Origin: Alphaproteobacteria bacterium | GTDB lineage: Bacteria > Pseudomonadota > Alphaproteobacteria > Rickettsiales > UBA998 | DNA length: 58,615 nucleotides | Reading direction: 5' to 3' | Assembly: GCA_004292675.1 (NCBI GenBank) | Contig: RDXO01000022.1 | Location: 1-58,615, forward strand | Made by a program: the position numbers and the translations under genes | Notes under the pieces: model-generated | What the model saw: only the letters and a program-made list of their open reading frames with translations | What the model was told of the DNA's origin: nothing | Databases searched by the model: none | Part shown: positions 42,622-51,980 of the stretch, in pieces | Numbering within the stretch: the first letter of the stretch is position 1 | Layout: each line of letters begins with the position of its first letter

Positions 42622-43359
42622 TTAATGTGCGCCACCTAACGCATCATTCAAATACACGCATGATAAAAAGGTAAATATATATGCGTGTAATATTGCGATA
42701 AAGATTTCAAACACCGTAAATCCCACCAAAAATGCAAAGGGCAGTATCCCAGCAAAACCCATCATGATCACAAAACTTGCAAATAATTTCATGATGAGGT
42801 GTCCAGACATCATCGTTGCCGCTAAACGCAACGATAGACTCGCTGGTCGTATAAAATAGGAACATACCTCAAGAACACACACCACAGGACGCAACGCCAA
42901 TGGCACATCTGGCATCCAAAAATGCTCGAGAAAATGCGATCCGCCTTTAACAAAACCTATGATAGTGCAAATCACAAAGACAAGAAGCGCAAGCGCAAAT
43001 GTCACAGCTAAATGACTTGTAGCAGTAAACGAATAGGGTATAATCCCCATCAGATTACAAAAAAGCACGAACAAAAAGACAGAGAAAATGAAAGGAAAAT
43101 ACGGTCTTCCTGCTTCTCCAGCATTCTCACGCAACGTATCAGAAATGAACTGATAGGTAACTTCAACCATAGACTGCATACGCGTAGGAACTAACGAAGC
43201 ACGACGCAAACCTACCATGAACAAGCCATAGCACACCAAAACACTTACAACCATCCAGAAAGATGAATTAGTAAAATGAATAGCATACCCACCCAACTCA
43301 GGAAGTTGAATAAGCGTCTTTATCGTAAACTGTTCTAGGGGCGAATGAACTTCAGCCAT
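42622..43359 (-). CDS. atpB: ATP synthase F0 subunit a
   Basis: 245 residues, with about six membrane helices. The essential Arg is in SLSLRLAATMMSGHLIMK. NLMGIIPYSFTATSHLAVT is diagnostic. ATG 43359 (MAEVHSPLEQF) follows AAGGTAA and gives the usual start; a longer frame to 43395 is not needed. Confidence 0.96.
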   Translation of the reverse strand: MAEVHSPLEQFTIKTLIQLPELGGYAIHFTNSSFWMVVSVLVCYGLFMVGLRRASLVPTRMQSMVEVTYQFISDTLRENAGEAGRPYFPFIFSVFLFVLFCNLMGIIPYSFTATSHLAVTFALALLVFVICTIIGFVKGGSHFLEHFWMPDVPLALRPVVCVLEVCSYFIRPASLSLRLAATMMSGHLIMKLFASFVIMMGFAGILPFAFLVGFTVFEIFIAILHAYIFTFLSCVYLNDALGGAH

Positions 43360-43452
43360 GATTACCTTGTGTTCCTCAATATATGGCAGTATCAATACGC
43401 AAACTGAATGATTTTGTCCAGCATTTAATGCGCGATTGATGCATTTTTTTGA

Positions 43453-43770
43453 TTATGTTCTGTTCTCCTGATCTAAATCAGGATTTAATGCATCAGTCAT
43501 TGAATGCTTATTGACTTTACGCATCATCATCATAACTCCCGATGCGCTTCCCAATATAACACAAACCACCAGCATCATAGGTTTTGTGCCGAACCAAATA
43601 TCGATCCAATAGCCCATTAATAAACCGACCAAAACACCTGCTATCATATCAGCAAGATAATCCCACGCCTCACTCATCCCACTCTTGCCCTTGATCTTTG
43701 ACGATTTAGGGCTATGAACAGCACGCTTTTCTTCGACAATGCGTTTTATTTCTTCAGGTGTCACACGCAT
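43453..43770 (-). CDS. atpI: ATP synthase accessory protein AtpI/AtpZ
   Basis: 105 residues with two membrane helices (MIAGVLVGLLMGYWIDIWFG and MLVVCVILGSASGVMMMM). AtpI-type proteins assist c-ring assembly and magnesium uptake. It heads the F0 genes and overlaps the upstream DsbA-like gene by one base, so one transcript is likely. Confidence 0.88.
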   Translation of the reverse strand: MRVTPEEIKRIVEEKRAVHSPKSSKIKGKSGMSEAWDYLADMIAGVLVGLLMGYWIDIWFGTKPMMLVVCVILGSASGVMMMMRKVNKHSMTDALNPDLDQENRT

Positions 43771-44369
43771 TACTTCACAGATTTCACAAGAGCTTCATCA
43801 ATCTGCTTTGAAAATTTCTCAAAAGATTCAACGCCACGAGTTGATTGCCCATTAATATAAAATGTTGGCGTTGATTCAATCTTCAATGATTCCGCATCAC
43901 GACGCACATTCAAGACGCGCTCCTCCAAGGCTTTATCCTTCATGCACTTATCAAAATCTGCCTCACTGACACCTCCCACAAGCGCAATTTTTTTCAAATT
44001 CGCCTCGTGATCAAGAGTCATCGCCCATTTTGATTGAGTGGAAAACAACACTTTCGCAAAGGTATAATATTGCTCTTCTGGCACGCACATCAACAATTTT
44101 GATCCTGTCAATGCGGGGGGGTTAGTCGGAAAACTGCGCATAATAAACCGCACTTTTCCCGCTTGAATATATTGCTCATCCACCTTAGGAAATATGTCCG
44201 TATGAAAATCAGCGCAATGCGAACATGAAAGCGAGGCATATTCTATGATAGTGACGGGTGCTTTTTCATCACCCAACACGCGATCCTCTGGTTGCACATC
44301 TAATATCTCTGCTTGTGCTGACGTACCGAACAAGCATAAAACCAACAAAAAACGCATCATTATGTTCAT
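43770..44369 (-). CDS. DsbA-family thiol-disulfide oxidoreductase
   Basis: 199 residues. Signal peptide ends near GTSAQAEIL; thioredoxin-fold with active site SLSCSHCADFH (CSHC) and cis-Pro loop IESTPTFYING. A Thioredoxin_4-type periplasmic oxidase like those often encoded in Rickettsiales and relatives. It lies directly upstream of the F0 operon, with a one-base overlap with atpI. Confidence 0.9.
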   Translation of the reverse strand: MNIMMRFLLVLCLFGTSAQAEILDVQPEDRVLGDEKAPVTIIEYASLSCSHCADFHTDIFPKVDEQYIQAGKVRFIMRSFPTNPPALTGSKLLMCVPEEQYYTFAKVLFSTQSKWAMTLDHEANLKKIALVGGVSEADFDKCMKDKALEERVLNVRRDAESLKIESTPTFYINGQSTRGVESFEKFSKQIDEALVKSVK

Positions 44370-44418
44370 ATAAAAAACCTAACCTATATTATGTTACGAT
44401 GCAAGTACAACCATCATA

Positions 44419-46719
44419 TTATTGTTCCATCACACGTTCATCTTCCGCAATAGCTTCCATCGCTGCAACAGCAGCAAGGTTCATCACATCTGATACGGAT
44501 GCATTCATCTGGGCAATTTGAATAGGCTTATTCAACCCTACCACCACGGGCCCAAGCATCGAGCCATTGCCAAGTTCATGCATCATCGCGGAGGCAATAT
44601 TGGCGGAATGCAATGCAGGCATCACCAACACGTTGGCAGGGGCTGTCAAACGGTTAAACGGATAGAGTGCCAATAAATCCTTATTAAGCGCAACATCGGC
44701 GGACATTTCACCTTCATACTCAAAATCAACATCGGTACGCTGATTCATCAACTCAACCGCCTCACGAATACGCTGCGATTTTTCACGCATCGGATTACCA
44801 AAATTCGAGAAGGACAAAAATGCCACACGCGGTTCATGACCAAAGCGACGTGCGACACGCGCCGTATGAATCGCAATTTGCGTAAGCTCTTTCGCCGTAG
44901 GCAATTCCTGCACCATCGTATCAGCAATAAACGTCGTGCGTCCTTTGGCAACGCAAACCGACACCGCCATCAATAAATCATCTTCGCCATGACGTTGACC
45001 AACCACGCGACATACATTCTCTAACGCTCGATTGTAACTACGCGTTAAGCCTGTGACCATCGCATCCGCATGACCATGTTCCACAATACTTGCTGCAAAC
45101 GTGTTACGATCATTTTTGACCATACGCACAATATCACGATGCAAAAAGCCATCACGCTGTAACTTTTTATATAATGTCTCAATATATTGCTCCACATGCG
45201 GGCTGTTAGCAGCATTGACAATATCAATACCTTCACGGTTCGTGATGCCCATACGCGTCATCACACGCACCACCAAATCTTCGCGCCCCACAAGAATAGG
45301 TGCGCCATAGCCCGAATCACGCCAATTCACTGCAGCACGAATGCTACGCTCCTCCTCACCTTCGGCAAAGACCATGCGCTGCGGACATGATCGCACACGC
45401 TCATAAATACGGTTCATCGTATTAGCAGTCGGATCAAGACGTGCCTTCAATGCTTGCTGATAAGCGGTAAAATCCGTGACAATTTTACGCGCCACACCTG
45501 TTTCAATAGCAGCTTTGGCAACGGCAACTGGTACGGTATAAATCAAACGCGGATCAAACGGTGTGGGGATAATATAGTCCGAACCAAACGCCATCGTGCG
45601 CCGTGCATAGGCAGATCGCACTTCTTCTGGTACTTCTTCACGCGCTAATTGCGCCAATGCTTGCGCGGCAGCAATTTTCATCTCCTCATTGACTTCACGC
45701 GCCCGCACATCCAATGCACCACGGAAGATATAGGGGAAGCCCATCACATTATTGACTTGATTCGGAAAATCCGAACGACCCGTTGCCACAATCGCATCAG
45801 GACGCACTTCTTTGACTTCATCTGGCATAATTTCAGGCACAGGGTTTGCCATCGCAAAAACAATCGGTTGCGGTGCCATGCCTGCAATCATGTCTTTACT
45901 TACTGCTCCAGCTACGGACAGACCAATAAACACATCCGCGCCTTCTAATGCCTCTTTCAAAGTACGTTTATCGGTGGGAATGGCGTGCGCTGATTTCCAC
46001 TGATTCATATCGCCATCTAAACGCCCTTCATAGACAACCCCCATGCGATCACACAAAATCACATTCTCATGCGGTACGCCCGAGCGTTTAATCAGTTCTA
46101 AGCAAGCAATCCCTGCCGCTCCTGCCCCATTGACCACGACCTTCATTTCCTCAAAGCGTCGCCCTGTAATTTGCGCCGCGTTCATCAGACCTGCCAAGGT
46201 GATAATCGCTGTGCCATGCTGATCATCATGGAACACGGGAATATCCATCAATTCACGCAATTTTTGCTCAATGATAAAGCAATCAGGCGCGGCAATATCT
46301 TCTAAATTAATCCCGCCCCAACTTGGACCGAGATATTTTACCACATTAATAAATTCCTGTGCATCTTCCGTATCGACTTCTAAATCGATCGAATCAATAT
46401 CCGCAAATCGTTTGAACAGTACGGATTTTCCTTCCATCACAGGTTTTGACGCTAATGCCCCAAGATTCCCAAGCCCAAGTACGGCCGTACCGTTAGAGAT
46501 CACTGCAACAAAATTCCCACGTGCGGTATATTCAAACGACAAGTCAGGATCGAGAGCGATATGTTTACACGGAACAGCGACACCAGGGGAATAAGAAAGC
46601 GATAAATCACGCTGTGTCAGCAATGGCTTCGTCGCATGGACTGCTAATTTTCCTGGTTGACCACGGCGGTGAAATTCCAGTGCTTCTTCATCGGTAATGG
46701 GTTCAAGATCATTTGTCAT
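44419..46719 (-). CDS. maeB: NADP-dependent malic enzyme with phosphotransacetylase-like domain
   Basis: Decarboxylates malate to pyruvate. 766 residues: malic enzyme and NAD(P)-binding domains (about 1-420; SYSPGVAVPC, FHDDQHGTAIITLAG, VNGAGAAGIACLELI) followed by a PTA-like domain (about 430-760; RMVFAEGEEERSIRAA, VMPALHSANIASAMM). This two-domain form is common in Proteobacteria; the PTA-like part is often regulatory rather than catalytic. It is a plausible source of NADPH, for example for PHA synthesis. Confidence 0.96.
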   Translation of the reverse strand: MTNDLEPITDEEALEFHRRGQPGKLAVHATKPLLTQRDLSLSYSPGVAVPCKHIALDPDLSFEYTARGNFVAVISNGTAVLGLGNLGALASKPVMEGKSVLFKRFADIDSIDLEVDTEDAQEFINVVKYLGPSWGGINLEDIAAPDCFIIEQKLRELMDIPVFHDDQHGTAIITLAGLMNAAQITGRRFEEMKVVVNGAGAAGIACLELIKRSGVPHENVILCDRMGVVYEGRLDGDMNQWKSAHAIPTDKRTLKEALEGADVFIGLSVAGAVSKDMIAGMAPQPIVFAMANPVPEIMPDEVKEVRPDAIVATGRSDFPNQVNNVMGFPYIFRGALDVRAREVNEEMKIAAAQALAQLAREEVPEEVRSAYARRTMAFGSDYIIPTPFDPRLIYTVPVAVAKAAIETGVARKIVTDFTAYQQALKARLDPTANTMNRIYERVRSCPQRMVFAEGEEERSIRAAVNWRDSGYGAPILVGREDLVVRVMTRMGITNREGIDIVNAANSPHVEQYIETLYKKLQRDGFLHRDIVRMVKNDRNTFAASIVEHGHADAMVTGLTRSYNRALENVCRVVGQRHGEDDLLMAVSVCVAKGRTTFIADTMVQELPTAKELTQIAIHTARVARRFGHEPRVAFLSFSNFGNPMREKSQRIREAVELMNQRTDVDFEYEGEMSADVALNKDLLALYPFNRLTAPANVLVMPALHSANIASAMMHELGNGSMLGPVVVGLNKPIQIAQMNASVSDVMNLAAVAAMEAIAEDERVMEQ

Positions 46720-46951
46720 GCGTTTTCCTATCGTTCCTATCTCTTATCACTAAAATGCATCATATGTATGCGGTGCAGACTCAAAAATAAAACTATCATC
46801 ACATTGTATTTATTTAACAAAAGACGATGGAGGTGAGTTGTTGCGGTGCAATATACTGATATATCATAATATATTTCAAGAGCATTGCAAAAAACGCGCC
46901 CAAATGCAAGAAAAAACATAAGTCCCCTGCATTTATTCGTGATCCTTTCTT

Positions 46952-47021
46952 CGTCACTCCTGCGTAGGCAGGAGTCCAGTCAAAAATATTGCTCTGGATA
47001 CCTGCCTTCGCAGGCATGACG
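46952..47021 (+). repeat. Family D repeat, head-to-head pair
   Basis: CGTCACTCCTGCGTAGGCAG continuing to GTCCAG (46952-46979), and the inverted copy CTGGATACCTGCCTTCGCAG continuing to ATGACG (46994-47021), separated by 14 bp. Together they form one 70-bp palindrome. The remaining ~230 bp between maeB and this repeat hold no gene; maeB's promoter must lie there. Confidence 0.75.
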
Positions 47022-47029
47022 AATTATTT

Positions 47030-47116
47030 TATATAATAGCAAAAGCACTATAAATCATAGTGTTATAGTCATTCTTTGACATAAAAAATGAGGCGTTTTT
47101 TAGTCAGACGACTATA
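47030..47116 (-). repeat. Family B twin-hairpin repeat, truncated inverted copy
   Basis: The right arm of the second palindrome (TATATAATAGCAAAAGCACT to TATA at 47053), an 10-11 bp spacer AATCATAGTGT, and a complete first palindrome (47064-47116, TATAGTCATTCTTTGAC ... GACTATA). Only 8 bp separate it from the stop of the 791-aa gene. Confidence 0.75.
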
Positions 47117-47124
47117 GTGCCATA

Positions 47125-49500
47125 TTAACTTGCGCGTTGTTGCTCATGAAGTGGCTTCGGTATATCAATCCCCATACGCGCATACACATCATTAAAAAAC
47201 CGCTCACGGAAGAATTTACCGATGGTAGCTTCCGTTCCCTTGAGGTTTTCAATCACCATCACTTCACGATTCACGGCTATGTTATAGGCTTCCTGCAATA
47301 AATCTTCGGCAGCAATGCCTGCGCCACGATCAATCATGGTATCTGTTACTTTGGTATCAGGCGTGCCTAATTCCTCATAATCATCATTCTCTTCCAGATT
47401 AGCAGCACGCACCTTTTCAAGATTTTCAGCATACCACCGAATAGTACCAATACGATCGCTCAATGTTTCCCCACTCATAGAGAGCATCTCATCCGTTAAT
47501 GCGACTTCAGCACCTTGAGTCTCAAACGCTTTATAGACCTCCATCACTTCTAATAAATTATAGGCAAGAATACAGGCAACACGCTCTTGCGGCATATCAT
47601 GCATATATGCGAGTAACATATCTGTCACAGGTTCTTGTTCTGTAGAAGGCAACAGGAAAAAATCTTTGGTGAATGATAATTTTTGAGTTTCGGTATTTAT
47701 TTGTTCGATCCCAATAGGATAAAACAAACTTTCTTGATACAAAGCCATTTGCGCTGTGATTAATGCATCCTTATACACATCGGGTGCTTGTTGATAGACT
47801 TCATCAATGGCTTCACTGATGAGGGTAAGATCGGCGGCTTTTTGTTCCAGCTCATCTTCACTCATGGGCTTCAAGCGCACTTCAATTTCCGCAGGAATAA
47901 AGCGCGTTAGGGTAATATATTGCGGTGCGCCCGTGAGTATATGCCCCAATAAACGCTCATCCCATTCTATCGAGCCAAAGAGTTCATCCGAGCTTTTCAA
48001 CGCATCGACACGTTCACACATCTGCTCTAAATGCCCCTTGAAGGACTTCAGTGTTTCTAATTCTTCTTGTGGCATATCTGGATCATGCAACTGCAACTTA
48101 ATCTCTACGGCGCGATCATAAATATGCACCAAACGCTGCACATCCTCCACAATAGCAGGTGCGCCCAAATTAATCCCTATGGATTTTTCAATGCGTGCCA
48201 TCAACCAATGCATCACATTAGGCAGAGTCTCCATAATCACATCAGCATCATACCCGCTCAGATTCACGGCCTGCCGTTCTTGCGCTTCTTCCTTAAAGGC
48301 AGGGAACAATACCAGCAACCCATCTTCTTCAAATTTATAGGAAGGCAACACACGTTGCGCTTGCTCGCATCGTGCCGCAATAGTCCCAAGCATAAAGGCA
48401 TCTTGCAGCATTTTACGGCTGGTATGTTCATAGGTTTGTGTGCGCGAACGCTCTGAGAAACCCACTTCTCGCGCTGCATCATTCATGGCGGCGGAAAAAC
48501 TCACCTGAGGATGCTCACCGCGCTGATTGGCAATTTTAGATGGCATCATCGCAGCACATAAAGATTCTACTTGCTGCATGGTGGTGATTTCCTGCTTTTC
48601 ATCCGTCACATGATCAAGAATTTTTGGCATAAGATGCTGCAACACATCTTTTGCTGCCATATCATAGCAGGAAGTCCATGTCGGCACCGCATTACGCAAT
48701 TCCGTTTGATAGACAATCTCCACTAATTCAGCCACTGTTTCCACTTGCGGAAGGTCTAAATCCGCCATTAATTTCTCTAATGCTTCGCCCTCTGGCATTA
48801 CAATATTCAGTGATTTATGCAGACTACGCACTAAGGATTGATTCACTGCCTCATGAATCACAAGGCGCATATTATCTTGAAAATAATCGATATTTTTAAT
48901 TTTTTCTTTCAATAATGGGTCTTTTACATAATCCTCCAACATCATCTGCGCTTGTGCAAATAGATTTTCCCTTGGATCATAGAAGGGGTTATCTTGAAAA
49001 GTTGCAGGGTTTACCAATGAGGCATCGTGATCACTGGCATCAAACGCCGTCTGCTTGTGACGCTCTTTCCACTGCGCTGCTTGCGAAATAACATTATCAC
49101 CAAGGGGGTGATCACGATGTTGCAGCAATGAACGCCGTTGTGAGATAAGATATTCCATGCCCTGATGCGATGAGACTAAGGAATAAAATTCCTCTTCTGG
49201 AATCTGCGATAACACATGGGTTGCCACTTGCTCCATATCTTTATAATCACGATTTATATCGCTACGCATGTTACGCAATGCGCTGGCGATATTGAATGAG
49301 AAATTCTCTGATTTTTCAATATCCACAGAACCAAGAGAACGTGTCGAAAGAATCTCCCCCTCCAAATCCACAGTCGCAATACTCACATCATAAGTCACAT
49401 CCTGAGAGCCTTGCGTGCGCGGTTGCTTATAGACAAGCAGCACATTCATTTCGGTTGGGATTTGTGATTCCGGTTGTTCATTATCATCTTCAATGCTCAT
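47125..49500 (-). CDS. Large hypothetical protein, 791 aa
   Basis: I do not recognise a family. The protein is acidic, largely helical, soluble, without signal peptide or membrane segments. The first ~60 residues (EMNVLLVYKQPRTQGSQDVT, SIATVDLEGEILSTRSLGSV) look like a small beta domain; long Glu/Gln-rich helices follow, with a few Cys (CYDMAAKD, ARCEQAQRVL, MCERVDAL). AAGGAG precedes ATG 49500. It is monocistronic, flanked by repeats on both sides. No catalytic motif is evident, so a structural or scaffold role is possible but unproven. Confidence 0.75.
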   Translation of the reverse strand: MSIEDDNEQPESQIPTEMNVLLVYKQPRTQGSQDVTYDVSIATVDLEGEILSTRSLGSVDIEKSENFSFNIASALRNMRSDINRDYKDMEQVATHVLSQIPEEEFYSLVSSHQGMEYLISQRRSLLQHRDHPLGDNVISQAAQWKERHKQTAFDASDHDASLVNPATFQDNPFYDPRENLFAQAQMMLEDYVKDPLLKEKIKNIDYFQDNMRLVIHEAVNQSLVRSLHKSLNIVMPEGEALEKLMADLDLPQVETVAELVEIVYQTELRNAVPTWTSCYDMAAKDVLQHLMPKILDHVTDEKQEITTMQQVESLCAAMMPSKIANQRGEHPQVSFSAAMNDAAREVGFSERSRTQTYEHTSRKMLQDAFMLGTIAARCEQAQRVLPSYKFEEDGLLVLFPAFKEEAQERQAVNLSGYDADVIMETLPNVMHWLMARIEKSIGINLGAPAIVEDVQRLVHIYDRAVEIKLQLHDPDMPQEELETLKSFKGHLEQMCERVDALKSSDELFGSIEWDERLLGHILTGAPQYITLTRFIPAEIEVRLKPMSEDELEQKAADLTLISEAIDEVYQQAPDVYKDALITAQMALYQESLFYPIGIEQINTETQKLSFTKDFFLLPSTEQEPVTDMLLAYMHDMPQERVACILAYNLLEVMEVYKAFETQGAEVALTDEMLSMSGETLSDRIGTIRWYAENLEKVRAANLEENDDYEELGTPDTKVTDTMIDRGAGIAAEDLLQEAYNIAVNREVMVIENLKGTEATIGKFFRERFFNDVYARMGIDIPKPLHEQQRAS

Positions 49501-49689
49501 AACACACTCCTTGGGTTTTAATGGATTTTATACGAGTGCGCACTGAAATTCATCAGTGCAACACAACAGGCATGAGTAAAACGCATTCTATGCTGCTATG
49601 CAATGAAAATCACGCATGATGTATCATAGAAGCATCATGGCGTTTTTTAAGATTCGATAAATATCAGTGACTTAATTTTTTATGAAGAT

Positions 49690-49727
49690 ATTTATATCAC
49701 ATTATTCTCATTGATAGTGATATAAAT
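49690..49727 (+). promoter_or_regulatory. Palindrome upstream of the 791-aa gene
   Basis: ATTTATATCAC (49690-49700) and GTGATATAAAT (49717-49727) are perfect inverted 11-mers with a 16-base centre. They lie about 190 bp upstream of the 47125-49500 start. The arm resembles the TATAGTGATATTTAT core of the toxin-antitoxin operator at 4622-4678. It could be an operator or another degenerate repeat. Confidence 0.4.
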
Positions 49728-49733
49728 GTACCA

Positions 49734-49800
49734 TTATAGCGCGTCACGATAGGTTAGTTACATTATATATAAGCGTACCTATCATGAGTTCGCGCTATAA
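49734..49800 (+). repeat. Family C palindrome, copy 5
   Basis: 67 bp, TTATAGCGCGTCACGATAGG ... CCTATCATGAGTTCGCGCTATAA. TA flanks both TAGCGCG ends. It is part of the 380-bp gap between gshA and the 791-aa gene, which contains no coding sequence that I can support. Confidence 0.7.
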
Positions 49801-49812
49801 CCATATGAGAAT

Positions 49813-49876
49813 GATAGCACGAACTTTCGATAGGCGTGTTCTTGAATAAAGAAACAACCTATCGAAACGTGCTATA
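49813..49876 (+). repeat. Family C palindrome, copy 6
   Basis: 64 bp, GATAGCACGAACTTTCGATAGG ... CCTATCGAAACGTGCTATA. It carries the same CGATAGG arm as copies 1 and 5. Its right end lies 5 bp from the gshA stop codon. Confidence 0.72.
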
Positions 49877-49881
49877 CACTT

Positions 49882-51168
49882 CTATGAAATCATATCTTCA
49901 CTATATTCAAAGCAGGTTGCAAGCGTCGCAAGCTGTGCCAAAACCCCATAGGCGGGATATGCCCGCATCTGTTCTTCTGAATATGCATCAAACTGCATCC
50001 CCATACTGTTCAAACTTTGACGATCATCGCGCACCGCATTACTGCGCCATATATAGCCAAGTGGCACACCATCCATTAAATATACCATCGGTTCTGCACT
50101 ATGACCATGATGGCGATCAATGGTAGGAATACCTTCTTGAATCAGCACTTCCGTTGTTTGCACGCCTTCTTTGATGACATTCATTTTATTGCGATTTTTC
50201 TTATTAATATCAAACACTTCTTGGCTATCTTTTACCGTCATAATGCCCATGCCATAGGTGCCATTATCCGCTTTAATGTACACATATGGCTCTTGAATGA
50301 TACCATATTCTGCATATTTCTGAGCGATCTGATGCAGGACTTTCTCAACCCCCAACGCCACACACTCCAGCCCTTGCCGTTCCTTGAAATTTATCTGCCC
50401 ACATTGATGGGTTGCGGTGGACATAATCCACGGATCAAGTTCAAAATGACGCGCAAATTCTTGCACCACCTGATGATAGGCAGCAAAATGGGTGCTTTTC
50501 CGCCGTCTGTACCACCCCATCTCTAATGATGGAATGATGGGTTGCTGTGCATCAATCAATAGTTGCGGGCAACCTGTACTCAAATCATTATTCAAAATCA
50601 CGATATCCGGCACAAAGCCTGCTGCACTTGCTATATGCCCTACCTCATTCAACAATACACCTTGTACATCGATAATATCGCCATTGGCGCGCACCATCTG
50701 CGTTTGTTCATCTGAGGGCAGATCCAAACGCACGACCACCACTTCATAACCAGCCCCTTCAATCATGGCACATAGGCGTGCAACATTATCAAAATAAGGA
50801 AGATTACGCGTATGTTGTTCCATCACAAACATCACACGCTTAGCATCGGGATAATCACGACGCATTAACCTCCCCATGGCTTCAATACCACGATGAAAAG
50901 CTGCATCACTGATATTATTAAAGCCTGCGGGAAAAAGATTCGTATCAACTGGGGCAATCTTGAAACCAGAATGGCGCAAATCTACGGAACTATACAGCGG
51001 TGCAGGGCGTGCATGATAATTTTGCTGAAACCATTGTTGTATCTCTAAAGGATAATCGGCACATAAGCGATTAAGTAGAGGAAGAACGAGTACCATACCA
51101 CCTGCCATAAGAAATGGATGGAAAATACCATATTTCCCAATCCGCTCTATGATATAGAAAACGCCCAC
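49882..51168 (-). CDS. gshA: Glutamate-cysteine ligase (GshA, Thiobacillus/proteobacterial ATP-grasp-like type)
   Basis: First step of glutathione synthesis. SSVDLRHSGFKIAPVDTNLF, PAGFNN, VILNNDLSTG, YVYIKADNGTYGMGIMTVKD, EGIPTIDRHHGHSAEP and GYIWRSNAVRDDRQSLNSMG match the separate GshA family described from acidithiobacilli and found in several Proteobacteria, distinct from E. coli GshA. 428 residues; the first ~30 residues (FYIIERIGKYGIFHPFLMAG) are unusual, so the true start may be a later ATG. No gshB is adjacent. Confidence 0.85.
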   Translation of the reverse strand: MGVFYIIERIGKYGIFHPFLMAGGMVLVLPLLNRLCADYPLEIQQWFQQNYHARPAPLYSSVDLRHSGFKIAPVDTNLFPAGFNNISDAAFHRGIEAMGRLMRRDYPDAKRVMFVMEQHTRNLPYFDNVARLCAMIEGAGYEVVVVRLDLPSDEQTQMVRANGDIIDVQGVLLNEVGHIASAAGFVPDIVILNNDLSTGCPQLLIDAQQPIIPSLEMGWYRRRKSTHFAAYHQVVQEFARHFELDPWIMSTATHQCGQINFKERQGLECVALGVEKVLHQIAQKYAEYGIIQEPYVYIKADNGTYGMGIMTVKDSQEVFDINKKNRNKMNVIKEGVQTTEVLIQEGIPTIDRHHGHSAEPMVYLMDGVPLGYIWRSNAVRDDRQSLNSMGMQFDAYSEEQMRAYPAYGVLAQLATLATCFEYSEDMIS

Positions 51169-51213
51169 AGCTCATGACAAGAAAAAATGCATTTTTTGAG
51201 GATTTTTTATACC

Positions 51214-51882
51214 CTATCCCCAAAAACCACCGCCTTTGTCGTCATTATTACCACCATAAAAGCTCCCCATACCCGAACCCCATACACTCGCTCCCGCACT
51301 GCTCTCTGCTTTCCTCTTAGCAGCGGTATAGACATTGGCAATATATTGCTGAATCTTATATTCTGACATGGGTGAATTGGGATCATATTTGCCAATATAC
51401 ACCCCTGTTTCACTCATGATTCTTCCTGATTTCTTATTGATTTTCGCCACTAATTTTCTATCAGGACCAAATATTTTGCCATCCTTGCCAATCGCACCAC
51501 CAAATTGCCCCGTAAGATATTTGGCATTGATTTTGATGCTTGATCGTTCAATTTCTTTTTTCAACTCTTCTTTTGCTTGTTTGGCAGCAACGCGTTGAAT
51601 AAATGCCTCCATACCTTTGGAAACTTTTTTCTCACCTTCTGCAGGGGCAGCGCATCCCGGAGGCGTAAAGCTATATTTTGATCCCCCCTGCATGGCTTTT
51701 TGACACAAATCACTCATTTTTTTATCAACGATTTTTTGATAACGCTCTTCTTCCGTTAATTGCGAATCATCAATACCCCGCATTTTTTTCATAAATACGT
51801 CTTTCGCGCTTCTCTGACCATATTTGGAAAAAATACTATTTGTCTCTCCGTTACCTCGACCACCTGTAAACATTCGTGTCAT
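51214..51882 (-). CDS. Hypothetical protein, 222 aa, Gly-rich C-terminus
   Basis: Family not recognised. Lys-rich helical N-terminal half (EERYQKIVDKKMSDLCQKAM, GMEAFIQRVAAKQAKEELK), then a repetitive turn-rich segment (GKDGKIFGPDRKLVAKINKK, GRIMSETGVYIGKYDPN) that looks like two short beta-repeat units, and a Gly-rich end (GSFYGGNNDDKGGGFWG). No signal peptide. The turn repeats recall proteins that bind surfaces or polymers, but no function is claimed. It lies 45 bp upstream of gshA on the same strand. Confidence 0.65.
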   Translation of the reverse strand: MTRMFTGGRGNGETNSIFSKYGQRSAKDVFMKKMRGIDDSQLTEEERYQKIVDKKMSDLCQKAMQGGSKYSFTPPGCAAPAEGEKKVSKGMEAFIQRVAAKQAKEELKKEIERSSIKINAKYLTGQFGGAIGKDGKIFGPDRKLVAKINKKSGRIMSETGVYIGKYDPNSPMSEYKIQQYIANVYTAAKRKAESSAGASVWGSGMGSFYGGNNDDKGGGFWG

Positions 51883-51980
51883 AAGAAGCTCTCTCCAAGA
51901 AATAAAATTATACGCACTCTTTGCTTATTATACTCTATTGTTGATTGACACGCAAATACTTAGTGCGATACAAAGCAATC

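Noticed and set aside
51214..51882. Possible Dot/Icm (IcmE-like) repeat protein
   Set aside because: The short GKDGKIFGPD / GRIMSETGVYIG units are too few and too weak to assign to any secretion family.
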